Below are positions 44,982 through 54,370 of a stretch of DNA of 64,000 nt, piece after piece. Source of the DNA: Parasphingorhabdus cellanae (GTDB lineage: Bacteria; Pseudomonadota; Alphaproteobacteria; Sphingomonadales; Sphingomonadaceae); assembly GCF_017498565.1 (NCBI RefSeq), contig NZ_CP071794.1, positions 2,160,001 through 2,224,000 of the forward strand, read 5' to 3'. Numbering within the stretch: position 1 is the first letter of the stretch; the number at the start of each line of letters is the position of its first letter. The notes under the pieces were generated by a model, which had not been told where the DNA came from, searched no databases, and saw nothing but the letters and a program-made list of their open reading frames with translations. Made by a program: the position numbers and the translations under genes.

Positions 44982-46817
44982 TCAGCGGTTAGCGGCAATC
45001 CAGCTGTTAACCCGCTCTTCCATGATATTCAGCGGCACTGGACCACTACGCAAAATAACATCATGAAAATCGCCCATAGTGAACTTGTCGCCTAGCTCTT
45101 TTTGCGATTTTTCCCGCAATTCCATGATTTTAAGTTTACCGATCATATAGGCTGTGGCCTGGCCAGGGTAGACGATATAACGCTCGATAGCTTTGCGAAT
45201 ATCGCTATCCGGATTGGGTGTATTGTCTGTCAGATATTTAATCGCCTTCTCGCGGCTCCAGCGCTTGTCATGAATACCGGTATCTACGACCAGTCGGCAA
45301 GCCCGCCACAATTCCATACCAAGCCGCCCGAAATCCGAATACGGATCGGTATAGAAACCCATATCCTTGCCGAGCTCCTCGGTATACAGACCCCAACCTT
45401 CGGAATAAGCGGTTATGCCGCCAAATTTGCGAAATGCTGGCAAATCACCCAGTTCGGTCTGGATCGCTAGCTGCAAATGGTGGCCAGGCAGGGCTTCATG
45501 ATAAGCCAGAGCCTCAAGCTCAGTTTTCGACATGCCTTTTAGATCATAGAGATTGACATAATAAGTGCCAGGCCGGGAACCGTCAGGTGCCGGCCGCTGA
45601 TAAAAGGCTTTGCCGGCGGACTTTTCGCGAAATGCTTCTACCGGCTTGATCACAAATGGCGCTTTCGGAAGCGTATTGAAGAATTTCGGCAGTTCTTTTT
45701 CCATCGCCGCCAGCTTCAGATTGGCTTCGGCCAGATAGTCCTCCCGACTGGTATGGAAATATTGATCGCTGGTCCGCAGATGCTCGAAAAAATCCTGCAA
45801 ACTGCCTTCAAATCCAACCTGCGCCATGATTTTGCGCATCTCGCCATGGATACGCTCGACATTATCAAGGCCAATTTGATGGATCTCATCAGCAGTGAGA
45901 TCGGTAGTCGTGTAATTTTTTAGCCGCTCGGCATAATAAGCAGCGCCATCCTTGAACCGCCATACGCCGTCACCATCAACGGCCATTGTCTGCTGTCGCT
46001 CCATTTCAGCAATCAGGCTTTTATAGGCCGGGGCCAGACTGTCGGTCAAAGCTGTGCGTCCACGGGCAATCAAATCAGCTTTTTCAGCATCCGGGATGGA
46101 GAGCGCGTTCACCTTTTTTTGCAGATCAGCGTAGATTGGCGAATCTTCACCTTCGTCAAAAGGCGCGCCGCTGATGACATTTTTGGCGTCATTGATGACG
46201 TAGGGAAAAACCCAATCCGGCACGATAATGCCGTCATTGGCCCGTTCAGCCGATTGCGCGACCAGCGAGTCAAAAAATGGCCCTGCTGCGTTTAGACGGC
46301 TGACATAGGCTTCGGCATCGGCCTTGTTGGTTACCCGGTGAATATTGATCATGAAGGCTGGAATCTGGCTCTGCGCGCCGTTCATCTGATCGAAGATATA
46401 GCTGTTCCGGCGAAACGGGAATGCGTTTTTCGAGCGCTCTGCGCGCGCCTGAAACAGGCGATAGCTAAGTTTGCTATCATCGCTAAGCTGACTCTCGTCA
46501 AACTCGGCTTCCATGACAACAAGCGCCTCTTGGCCTCGCTCATATTGCTCTACGGCAGCTGCATCGCTGGGATCATCAAGTTTGCCATAGTCCATATCCT
46601 TGATGCCGCGGTAAGATTTTGAAATCGGTGAATTGGCCAATTCTATCTGATCATAATCGTCAAAAAACGTCGACAGGCGAGCGTTGATGTCGCTGTCAGC
46701 TTCGGCCTGCTCCGTCTGTGCCTGCGCCGGATTCGCGCTCGCGCTCACAACCTCGCCGTCAGTGGGCGAACAAGCGGCTAGAAATGCGGTGGTAGTGAGG
46801 AGGACATATTTGGTCAT
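44982..46817 (-). CDS. DUF885 lipoprotein (putative metallopeptidase)
   Basis: A 611-residue exported lipoprotein with signal MTKYVLLTTTAFLAAC and lipobox. The mature protein is an all-helical DUF885 family member with the conserved YHEALPGHHLQ motif (about residue 435), a zinc-binding HExxxGHH, and GGITAYSEGWGLYTEELGKDMG, giving the third ligand Glu. The fold is related to M3/M32 peptidases; the substrate is unknown. AGGGA 7 nt before ATG 46817 fixes the start; an earlier in-frame ATG (46880) would hide the signal. Confidence 0.88.
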   Translation of the reverse strand: MTKYVLLTTTAFLAACSPTDGEVVSASANPAQAQTEQAEADSDINARLSTFFDDYDQIELANSPISKSYRGIKDMDYGKLDDPSDAAAVEQYERGQEALVVMEAEFDESQLSDDSKLSYRLFQARAERSKNAFPFRRNSYIFDQMNGAQSQIPAFMINIHRVTNKADAEAYVSRLNAAGPFFDSLVAQSAERANDGIIVPDWVFPYVINDAKNVISGAPFDEGEDSPIYADLQKKVNALSIPDAEKADLIARGRTALTDSLAPAYKSLIAEMERQQTMAVDGDGVWRFKDGAAYYAERLKNYTTTDLTADEIHQIGLDNVERIHGEMRKIMAQVGFEGSLQDFFEHLRTSDQYFHTSREDYLAEANLKLAAMEKELPKFFNTLPKAPFVIKPVEAFREKSAGKAFYQRPAPDGSRPGTYYVNLYDLKGMSKTELEALAYHEALPGHHLQLAIQTELGDLPAFRKFGGITAYSEGWGLYTEELGKDMGFYTDPYSDFGRLGMELWRACRLVVDTGIHDKRWSREKAIKYLTDNTPNPDSDIRKAIERYIVYPGQATAYMIGKLKIMELREKSQKELGDKFTMGDFHDVILRSGPVPLNIMEERVNSWIAANR

Positions 46818-46931
46818 TGCGATTCCCTTTATGGTTATCATACTGGTATCAGGTCGTTTTCCGATCGTAAATAAAGTCACGCAATTTTATTACAAAATCC
46901 ATGAGGCGTGATTTTGTGGCAACAGGCTGTC

Positions 46932-47453
46932 TTACCGTCCTTCAACGCCCTCTAGCAAAATGTCGTCCATCGTCTCGCCATGCAAAACCGAAATATCCCC
47001 TGTCGCTTCCAGCACGACGGCGCGTACATCGGAAAATCGCAACACATTGGCTTCCCGCAATTTCGCGATAAGGTCTGCTCGCGAAACGCGGTGGCGAGTT
47101 AAGGCGCTCTCATCCACGACACCGTCCTGCATCAACAGCACCGGATTATTGTCGATAGCAGATTCCACCCTGTCCGAATTCTTGCGCAGTCGGGAAATTA
47201 TATATTGCGCCAGGAACAGAATGATAATCGCAACCAGCGTTTGAAAAAAGTCAGACCATGACGTCATCGTTGCAGCGGTTGCCAATAACGAGCCCATCGC
47301 CACTGTAACGACAAAATCGAAAGACGTCATTTTCGAGAAAGACCGCAGACCTACCATCCGAACAAGAATGATAATCCAGACGAAGGCTATTATGCCCAGT
47401 ACCGACCCTCGCAATACAGTGTCCCAGGCCGGTTCGAGTCCAAACATTGCCAT
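46932..47453 (-). CDS. DUF421 membrane protein (YetF/YcaP-like)
   Basis: A 173-residue inner-membrane protein with three N-terminal membrane segments and a C-terminal cytoplasmic domain: RMVGLRSFSKMTSFDFVVTVAMGSLLATA is the DUF421 hallmark, followed by NPVLLMQDGVVDESALTRHRVSRADLIAKLREANV and a final VRAVVLEATGDISVL. The function is not established. It begins 3 bp after the acs stop and is probably in the same transcript. Confidence 0.87.
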   Translation of the reverse strand: MAMFGLEPAWDTVLRGSVLGIIAFVWIIILVRMVGLRSFSKMTSFDFVVTVAMGSLLATAATMTSWSDFFQTLVAIIILFLAQYIISRLRKNSDRVESAIDNNPVLLMQDGVVDESALTRHRVSRADLIAKLREANVLRFSDVRAVVLEATGDISVLHGETMDDILLEGVEGR

Positions 47454-47456
47454 GTC

Positions 47457-49394
47457 CTACCTATTCATTCTTCCTTGTACCAGTGTATCGACGACGTTTG
47501 GATCTGCAAGGGTAGAGGTATCGCCGAGTGTTGCGAAGTCATTTTCGGCTATTTTGCGCAGGATGCGGCGCATGATTTTGCCGGATCTGGTTTTGGGCAG
47601 TGCCGGGGTGAAGTGGAGATGGTCGGGGGTGGCGATGGGGCCGATCTCTGTGCGGACATGGTTTTTGAGTTCTGCGGTGAACGCATCATCTGCCTCTTCA
47701 CCGGCATTGAGCGTGACATAGCAGTAGATGCCCTGACCCTTGATGTCATGCGGATAACCCACCACCGCGGCCTCTGCGACCTTGGGGTGGGAGACCAGCG
47801 CGCTTTCCACCTCGGCGGTGCCCATGCGGTGGCCAGAGACATTGATCACATCATCGACCCGGCCGGTAATCCAGTAATAGCCGTCACTGTCTCTTCGGCA
47901 GCCATCGCCGGTAAAATATTTGCCCTTGTAGGTGGAGAAATAGGTCTGGATGAAGCGCTCATGATCGCCGTAGACGCTGCGCGCCTGACCCGGCCAGCTT
48001 GCGGTAATGCACAGGTTGCCGTCGGTTGCGCCATCCAGCACAGCACCGTCATTGTCGACCAGCTGCGGCTGGATACCAAAAAACGGTTTGCCGGCGCTGC
48101 CCGGCTTCATCCCGTGGGCACCGGGCAAGGTGGTGATCATGATACCGCCGGTCTCTGTCTGCCACCAGGTATCGATGATCGGGGACTGGGCATCACCCAC
48201 CACATCATAATACCAGCGCCAGGCCTCCGGGTTAATCGGCTCGCCGACCGTGCCGAGCAAGCGAAGGGAAGAGCGGTCATGCGCTTTGACCGGTTCATCG
48301 CCCTCCCGCATCAGCGCGCGGATCGCGGTGGGAGCGGTATAGAAGATGTTGACCTTGTGCTTGGCAACCACTTGCCAGAACCGGCCGTGGTCGGGATAGT
48401 TAGGTACGCCTTCGAACATGACTTCGGTCGCGCCGTTAATAAGAGGACCGTAAACAATATAGCTATGCCCGGTGACCCAGCCGATATCGGCGCTGCACCA
48501 GAAGACCTCGCCCGGCTTATAGTCAAAGACATAGTGGAAAGTGGTGGCCACCCATACCGCATAGCCGCCAGTGGTATGGAGCACGCCCTTGGGCTTGCCG
48601 GTCGAGCCTGACGTGTAGAGGATGAACAGAGGGTCTTCTGCGCCCATGGGCTCGCACGGGCAGTCTGATGGTACATCGGCGGCCACCTCGTGATACCAGT
48701 GATCGCGGCCCTCGGTCATCGCGATATCACTGTCTGTGTGGTTCACGACCAGCACCGCATCGACATCCGCCCCGTCTTTTGCGAGCGCGGCATCGACATT
48801 GGCCTTCAACGGCACGCCCTTGCCGCCGCGCAGACCGCCATCCGCGCACACCACAAACTTGCTCTCGCAATCTTCAATCCGTCCGGCCAGCGCTTCTGGA
48901 GAAAAGCCGCCAAACACCACCGAGTGGATCGCGCCAATGCGCGCGCACGCCAGCATCGCCACTGCGCCTTCCACAATCATCGGCATATAGATGGTGACCC
49001 GGTCGCCCTTGCCCGCGCCCAGCTTCTTCAGCGCGCCCGCCATACGGATCACTTCGGCCTGTAGCTCGCCATAGGTGAGCGTACGGCCCGCCGCGCCCGG
49101 ATCATCCGGCTCAAAGATCAAAGCCGTCACATCCCCCCGGCCCGCCGCCACATGCCTATCAACCGCATTGTGACAAATATTAAGCACACCGTCCTCAAAC
49201 CACTTAATCGCCACAGGATCATAAGACCAGTTGGCGATGGTACCCGGCACCTGCGTCCAATCCAAACGCTCCGCCTGCCGAGACCAAAAACCGTCCGGAT
49301 CAGAAAGGCTGACAGCGTAAAGAGCGGCATAATCTGATGAAGAAGCGTGGGCGGTACTGGTCGCCTTGCTGTCAGGCTGGATCATATCGTTCAT
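47457..49394 (-). CDS. acs: Acetyl-CoA synthetase
   Basis: Activates acetate to acetyl-CoA through acetyl-AMP. The 645-residue ANL-family enzyme has the phosphate loop [12 protein letters not shown] (about 256-267), the [17 protein letters not shown] helix, the WWQTETGG motif, and the C-terminal catalytic/acetylation lysine in TRSGKIMRR (about 606). Its length is typical (about 650). GGAGAG precedes the ATG. DUF421 follows 3 bp after the stop. Confidence 0.97.
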   Translation of the reverse strand: MNDMIQPDSKATSTAHASSSDYAALYAVSLSDPDGFWSRQAERLDWTQVPGTIANWSYDPVAIKWFEDGVLNICHNAVDRHVAAGRGDVTALIFEPDDPGAAGRTLTYGELQAEVIRMAGALKKLGAGKGDRVTIYMPMIVEGAVAMLACARIGAIHSVVFGGFSPEALAGRIEDCESKFVVCADGGLRGGKGVPLKANVDAALAKDGADVDAVLVVNHTDSDIAMTEGRDHWYHEVAADVPSDCPCEPMGAEDPLFILYTSGSTGKPKGVLHTTGGYAVWVATTFHYVFDYKPGEVFWCSADIGWVTGHSYIVYGPLINGATEVMFEGVPNYPDHGRFWQVVAKHKVNIFYTAPTAIRALMREGDEPVKAHDRSSLRLLGTVGEPINPEAWRWYYDVVGDAQSPIIDTWWQTETGGIMITTLPGAHGMKPGSAGKPFFGIQPQLVDNDGAVLDGATDGNLCITASWPGQARSVYGDHERFIQTYFSTYKGKYFTGDGCRRDSDGYYWITGRVDDVINVSGHRMGTAEVESALVSHPKVAEAAVVGYPHDIKGQGIYCYVTLNAGEEADDAFTAELKNHVRTEIGPIATPDHLHFTPALPKTRSGKIMRRILRKIAENDFATLGDTSTLADPNVVDTLVQGRMNR

Positions 49395-49573
49395 TTTGCT
49401 CTCCGGGAATCAGTTCTCTTTTATGAACACTCTAGCAGAGGAAACAAACATGCGCCTTAGCTTTGTTGACGTATCTAAGGCTGACGTTACGACAAGCTGG
49501 GCTATCAGACAGCCTCTTGCGCCGCCTTCTTTTGAACTATAGTTTCGAAAAACAGAGGATGAGGGAAAATATG

Positions 49574-51472
49574 ATGCGCAAAGCACTTTTACTTGCAGCC
49601 TGCTCAGCAGCATTGACCATTTCAGGATGTAGCAAAGACGATGGTTCAAGTGGCTCTGATGCCGAAGTTACTAACACCGAATATCCCGAACAGGTTTTCT
49701 GGGGCGATACCCATCTCCATACCGACAACAGCATTGATGCATTCGGTTTTGGCACCCGGCTTGACACAGAAGCAGCGTTGCGCTTTGCCAAAGGAGAAGA
49801 AGTAACCGCCAGCAAAGGGGCAAAAGCCAAGCTGTCCCGTCCTCTCGATTTTCTGGTGATCGCTGATCACAGCGACGCGGTTGGCGCAACCAAAGCGCTC
49901 TACGAAGCGCCGCGTATTGCACTATTGGGTAATGAATTTTTGCTCCGCTGGCATGACATGATGCACGAAAGTGATGAAGGATCATTGCGGGTAACAGCCG
50001 AATTGATCGACGGAGCAGCGAACGGAACTTTGCCAGAAGGACTGTTCGATCCGGAAGAATCAGCGGATCGGATCAAATCCCTGTGGACCGAACATGGTGA
50101 GACGCTGGACGAATATAATGAGCCCGGCAAATTTACCGCCTTTCATGGCTTTGAATATACGCCCATGCCTGGTGGCGATAATCTGCACAGGGTGGTGATG
50201 TTCCGTGATGGATCGGACAAGACCAGCACGATTCTTCCGTTTGCCAGTTTTGATGCTGGCGACCCGGAACAGCTATGGGCTTATATGGGTGCCTATGAAC
50301 GGGATACTGGCGGTAAAGTTCTAGCCATCCCTCATAACAGCAATGTGTCCAATGGCCGCATGTTTGCGATGAATAAACTGGATGGCAGCCCGATTGACGA
50401 AGCCTATATCAAAACACGTGCGTTGCGGGAGCCGATAGTCGAGGTTACCCAGATCAAAGGCGACAGCGAAAGCCATCCCTTCCTCTCGCCCAATGATGAA
50501 TTTGCCAACTATGGTGATGCCGGTTGGGACAAATGCAACCTGAGCTGCAGCAAGGACATGCCTCCTGAAAGCTATGGCGGCAGTTACACCCGCGAGGCAC
50601 TAAAGCGCGGCTTGGAATTCACGCTGAAAATGGGGGCCAATCCCTTCAAATTCGGCATGATCGGTTCGACCGATAGCCACACATCACTGGCAACAGCGGA
50701 CGAGAATAACTTCTTCGGCAAGCATAGTGGTAACGAGATTAACAATAAGGACCGCGCTTTGGCCCCGCAGAATCTGGGCACACGCAAAGGCCGTTTTGGT
50801 TGGCATTATTTGTCCAGTGGCTATGCTGCTGTTTGGGCGACTAGCAACACACGCGAAGCTATTTTCGACGCCATGATGCGACGCGAAGTTTATGCAACCA
50901 CCGGGCCGCGTATGCAGGTGCGTTTCTTTGGCGGGTTTGACTTTGCCGAGGCCGATACCGATGACCTGGTCAAAACTGGCTATGCCAAAGGCGTTCCGAT
51001 GGGCGGTGACCTCACCGGTGGTGGAGGGAAAGCGCCAACCTTCCTAGTCTCAGCGCTGATGGACCCCGAGAGCGCTAATCTCGACCGGATCCAAGTGATC
51101 AAAGGCTGGATCGACGGCAACGGGAAATCTCAAGAGAAAATCTATAATATTAGCTGGAGTAGTCCCGATAGCCGTAAGGTAGGAGCCGATGGAAAGCTGA
51201 CCGCCGTGGGTAACACTGTTGATCTCACCCAAGCCACTTGGGAAAATAATATCGGCGCGCCGGAACTGGTCACATGGTGGCAGGATCCAGATTTCGATGC
51301 GGGGCAAAATGCATTTTACTATGTCCGCATATTAGAAATTCCGACGCCGACATGGCCGGTTTATGACGCGCTGAAATTCGGGCTCACACTGCCGGACGAT
51401 GTTATAACAATCCAGCAAGAGCGGGCTTATTCATCGCCGATCTGGTATACCCCGGCCGCTGCAACAAGCTAA
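49574..51472 (+). CDS. DUF3604 lipoprotein (PHP-like metallohydrolase candidate)
   Basis: A 632-residue exported lipoprotein: signal KALLLAACSAALTISGC with lipobox ISGC. The mature domain is DUF3604, with a histidine-rich PHP-like metal site: WGDTHLHTDNSIDA near residue 40, VIADHSDAVG, FHGFEYT and a GSTDSHTSLA segment. These resemble two- or three-metal phosphoesterase sites, but no activity is established for the family. GGGA 7 nt upstream supports ATG 49574, with 49571 or 49559 also possible. It leads the DUF3604-PPIase-HupE cassette, 48 bp before the next gene. Confidence 0.85.
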   Translation: MRKALLLAACSAALTISGCSKDDGSSGSDAEVTNTEYPEQVFWGDTHLHTDNSIDAFGFGTRLDTEAALRFAKGEEVTASKGAKAKLSRPLDFLVIADHSDAVGATKALYEAPRIALLGNEFLLRWHDMMHESDEGSLRVTAELIDGAANGTLPEGLFDPEESADRIKSLWTEHGETLDEYNEPGKFTAFHGFEYTPMPGGDNLHRVVMFRDGSDKTSTILPFASFDAGDPEQLWAYMGAYERDTGGKVLAIPHNSNVSNGRMFAMNKLDGSPIDEAYIKTRALREPIVEVTQIKGDSESHPFLSPNDEFANYGDAGWDKCNLSCSKDMPPESYGGSYTREALKRGLEFTLKMGANPFKFGMIGSTDSHTSLATADENNFFGKHSGNEINNKDRALAPQNLGTRKGRFGWHYLSSGYAAVWATSNTREAIFDAMMRREVYATTGPRMQVRFFGGFDFAEADTDDLVKTGYAKGVPMGGDLTGGGGKAPTFLVSALMDPESANLDRIQVIKGWIDGNGKSQEKIYNISWSSPDSRKVGADGKLTAVGNTVDLTQATWENNIGAPELVTWWQDPDFDAGQNAFYYVRILEIPTPTWPVYDALKFGLTLPDDVITIQQERAYSSPIWYTPAAATS

Positions 51473-51520
51473 CGCGATAGACGCCCCAACTGCAGGGCTA
51501 ATCAGGAGTATCATGCAGAG

Positions 51521-52333
51521 ATGAAACTGCTGAAAGAACCGTTGGTCCATTTTCTAGGTGGGGCTTTGTTAGTGTTCGCATTTTTCTGGGCCACCGGCAC
51601 AGGCCGCGATCCGGCGGATTATGAAATTACGATCCGCGAGACCGATGTTGCGCGACTAAAAGCCGGTTGGGTACAAAATTTCCGCCGCGCGCCCACGCCA
51701 GGCGAGTTGGACAGCCTGATCGATCAGGAGATCAAGGAGGAAATCTACTATCGCGAAGCCTTGCGTCTTGGCCTCGACCGTAATGACCCGCTCATTCGTC
51801 GGCGCCTGTTTACGAAAATGCGATTCCTCGACAATCAAGAGGGAGTGGACGACAATCCGTCGGACGCGCTGTTGCAAAAATGGCTGGATGACAATCCTGA
51901 AAAATATACTCAATCGCCCTTCTATGATCTGGAACAGATTTATCTCGGTCAGAGTGCTCAACAGTCCATTGCGGCAACACTGGATGGCCTGAACCAAGGC
52001 ACTGTCAAACCTGATGCTGTCCGCAAACCGATTTCTCTGCCAACCGAATTAAAACAGGCCGATGCATCTGAAATTGCACGCCAGTTCGGGGAAAAATTTG
52101 TCGCAGGATTGAACACCATCGCTGTCGGTGAGTGGCAAGGTCCGGTGCAATCCGGCTTTGGTCAGCATCTCGTCAAAATCACGGCCAAAACAGCTGGCAA
52201 ATCACCAGCGCTGGATGACGTGCGACAAGCGGTAGCCAACGATTGGCGCGCCGCACAAACAACCCGTTTGGAAGAAGCCGCTTTTGACAAATATCGCGCG
52301 CAATATGACATCAAAGTTACTGGCCGGGAATGA
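51521..52333 (+). CDS. Membrane-anchored parvulin-like peptidyl-prolyl isomerase
   Basis: A 270-residue protein with one N-terminal membrane anchor (FLGGALLVFAFFWATGTG), a SurA-N-like helical part (PTPGELDSLIDQEIKEEIYYREALRLGLDRNDPLIRRRLFTKM) and a parvulin-type domain ending GEWQGPVQSGFGQHLVKIT. The first strand reads DLEQIYL instead of the common ARHILV, so one active-site His is absent and it may be a chaperone more than an isomerase. Its TGA overlaps the HupE/UreJ start by 4 bp. Confidence 0.85.
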   Translation: MKLLKEPLVHFLGGALLVFAFFWATGTGRDPADYEITIRETDVARLKAGWVQNFRRAPTPGELDSLIDQEIKEEIYYREALRLGLDRNDPLIRRRLFTKMRFLDNQEGVDDNPSDALLQKWLDDNPEKYTQSPFYDLEQIYLGQSAQQSIAATLDGLNQGTVKPDAVRKPISLPTELKQADASEIARQFGEKFVAGLNTIAVGEWQGPVQSGFGQHLVKITAKTAGKSPALDDVRQAVANDWRAAQTTRLEEAAFDKYRAQYDIKVTGRE

Positions 52334-53331
52334 AGGCCTGTGTCCTTGCCATTGTTTGTTTCATCGGCTTGCTATTTGGGGGATCCGAGGTCCATGCCGA
52401 TGAGCTGCGTCCTGCCTATGTAGAGCTGAACCAGATATCGCCAAGCGAGTGGACCTTGCTTTGGAAGGCATCTGCCCAATCAAGGTTGGGCCGTTCTGGG
52501 GATGTTATATTACCAGAATCCTGCCGCGCTGTCGGCGAAACCAAACGGCACTTTGTCGCATCGAACATTTTGACCAATCAAACACTCAAATGCTCCGGCT
52601 CCATCGCGGGGCAGTCCATTGGCCTTAAGGGATTGGAACTATCCACAACCGATGCGCTGGTCCGGATCGCGCCGCTGGACGAAGAAACACAAACGCTGCG
52701 TCTGACACCCGATGCGCCGGTAACCACAATCGCCCAAAAAGACGCCATCGCTAACGTTGCATGGACTTATACCATCATCGGTATCGAGCATATCGTGCTG
52801 GGCTTTGATCACCTGCTATTCGTATTGGCGCTTGTGCTGCTGCTAAAAGGCGGGTGGCTTGTTGCCAAAACAGTAACCGCTTTCACTATCGCACACAGCA
52901 TTACCTTGATTGGTTCCACGCTGGGCTATTTGTCCCTGCCCTCGCAACCGGTTGAAGCCATTATTGCGCTTTCCATCGTTTTTCTGGCGGTCGAAATCGT
53001 GAAGGCACAACGCGATGATGGTCGAGTTGGCGCGCGCCTGTCAGAGCGCTTTCCATGGATCGTCGCATTCCTGTTCGGCCTACTCCACGGCTTTGGTTTT
53101 GCCGGTGCCTTAGCTGAGATCGGATTGCCGCAAGATGATGTTCCGATGGCGCTTTTGACGTTCAACCTTGGCGTCGAGATCGGGCAGTTGCTAATTGTAG
53201 CTATGGCCTTTGCTGTATTGGCTTTGCTTCACCGCTTTCAGCAGTCATGGTTGCAACCAGTCAAAACAACAACCTCCTATGCGATCGGTATTATCGCAAC
53301 CTATTGGTTTATCGAACGGATGGTGGCTTGA
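52330..53331 (+). CDS. HupE/UreJ family membrane protein with exported N-terminal domain
   Basis: A 333-residue protein with signal peptide (VLAIVCFIGLLFGGSEVHA), a periplasmic beta domain (about 24-145) and a C-terminal HupE/UreJ_2 membrane domain of about six helices. Histidines line the helices: GIEHIVLGFDHLLFVL (about 150-165), FTIAHSITLIG and FLFGLLHGFGFAGALAEIG. HupE and UreJ proteins move nickel or related metals; members with an exported domain like this one have no known substrate. It is the last gene of the three-gene cassette. Confidence 0.88.
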   Translation: MKACVLAIVCFIGLLFGGSEVHADELRPAYVELNQISPSEWTLLWKASAQSRLGRSGDVILPESCRAVGETKRHFVASNILTNQTLKCSGSIAGQSIGLKGLELSTTDALVRIAPLDEETQTLRLTPDAPVTTIAQKDAIANVAWTYTIIGIEHIVLGFDHLLFVLALVLLLKGGWLVAKTVTAFTIAHSITLIGSTLGYLSLPSQPVEAIIALSIVFLAVEIVKAQRDDGRVGARLSERFPWIVAFLFGLLHGFGFAGALAEIGLPQDDVPMALLTFNLGVEIGQLLIVAMAFAVLALLHRFQQSWLQPVKTTTSYAIGIIATYWFIERMVA

Positions 53332-53338
53332 GCGGCGA

Positions 53339-53713
53339 TTATTTAATTTTGTCACTCAACTGCGAAATGCGCAGCTCCAGCGCTTTCAGTTCGCTCAAAA
53401 CCGACAGCAAGTTCATTCTCTGGAAAATCCAGTTCTTCGAAAAACCAACCATCATGAAAAGAAGTATTACACCGGTCGACCATAATATTATTTCCCTTGT
53501 GTCGACGGCGTTAAATGCGCGCCAACCAGAATAGAAAGCGCCCATCGCGACAAAGAATGTTATGATCGTGATCAAATAGGACCAGAACCGCATCGGTCCC
53601 TGTAATGTTGCGCCCAACTGCTCAAAAAGACCGCGGCCATTTTCCAAGTCTTGGAGAAAAGCCTTGTCCTCCGCGCTGAGCGTTGCGTCCAGCTTGTCAT
53701 CAAATTTTGTCAT
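53339..53713 (-). CDS. DUF6768-type membrane protein, likely sigma-factor partner
   Basis: A 124-residue protein: acidic N-terminal helix region (KFDDKLDATLSAEDKAFLQDLENGRGLFEQLGATL), two membrane helices (SYLITIITFFVAMGAFYSGW and IILWSTGVILLFMMVGF) and a C-terminal coiled-coil-like helix (RMNLLSVLSELKALELRISQLSDKI). It fits the DUF6768 family. ATG 53713 overlaps the sigma-factor stop (TGATG), with AAGGAG upstream. The tight coupling suggests an anti-sigma or sigma-modulating role, which is inference. Confidence 0.75.
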   Translation of the reverse strand: MTKFDDKLDATLSAEDKAFLQDLENGRGLFEQLGATLQGPMRFWSYLITIITFFVAMGAFYSGWRAFNAVDTREIILWSTGVILLFMMVGFSKNWIFQRMNLLSVLSELKALELRISQLSDKIK

Positions 53714-54276
53714 CACATATCTCCTTCATTATGTTCGTCATCTAGCGCTGCCTTTAACTGCCGACGTGCATGAAATAGGCGGGATTTTGCCGTACCGATT
53801 GCCGCACCCGTTACCTCGGCAATCTCCTTGATCGTCAAGCCTTCACCGAAATAGAGCAAAGCTGCGGTTCGGTGGTCATCGCTTAGGCTGTCAAAGGCTT
53901 GATCAATCGTAACCTTGTCTTCGCCGCGCGGCGCTACGGATAGTTCCGCATCTTCAGCAGCGACAGTATGAAGGCTGCGATGCTTCCGGTTTCTGCCTAT
54001 CTGATCCGCGCATTTGCGGTGCAGGATCGTATAGGCCCAGGCGGGAAAGCGGGATGGATTGCGCAAGCGGCGCCAACCCTTGCAAATCCCGCTCCATGCC
54101 TCCTGCACCGCGACCCGCGCCTGTTCTTCATCACGCAAGAGCCGGTAGGCCGTCCGCATCAATCGCGGATGCCACCGCGCCGCCAATCGTTCGCCCGCGC
54201 GCCGGTCCCCGGCCTGAATCCGGGTCAGCAACAGCTCATCATAAATCCGGTCAGTATCGCTGTAGCGCATAGACAT
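53713..54276 (-). CDS. ECF-type RNA polymerase sigma factor
   Basis: A 187-residue sigma-70 family protein with regions 2 and 4 only: ERLAARWHPRLMRTAYRLLRDEEQARVAVQEAWSGICKGWRRLRNPSRFPAWAYTILHRKCADQIGR (region 2) and FDSLSDDHRTAALLYFGEGLTIKEIAEVTGAAIGTAKSRLFHARRQLKAAL (region 4 with HTH). It resembles the short sigma factors that accompany DUF6768 or similar small membrane proteins. Targets are unknown; I did not find a repeated promoter motif. Confidence 0.9.
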   Translation of the reverse strand: MSMRYSDTDRIYDELLLTRIQAGDRRAGERLAARWHPRLMRTAYRLLRDEEQARVAVQEAWSGICKGWRRLRNPSRFPAWAYTILHRKCADQIGRNRKHRSLHTVAAEDAELSVAPRGEDKVTIDQAFDSLSDDHRTAALLYFGEGLTIKEIAEVTGAAIGTAKSRLFHARRQLKAALDDEHNEGDM

Positions 54277-54370
54277 CCCAATGGCCTTTACCCCTATAGT
54301 CGGAGCAAAGTGCCAAAAGGTTCAATCTTAAAATCAGCTTTGCAGAAAATTTCCTACGCGCGCAGAGACC

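Noticed and set aside
47475..48611. A 378-codon plus-strand open frame inside acs
   Set aside because: Antisense shadow of acs; it has no ribosome site and no recognisable fold.
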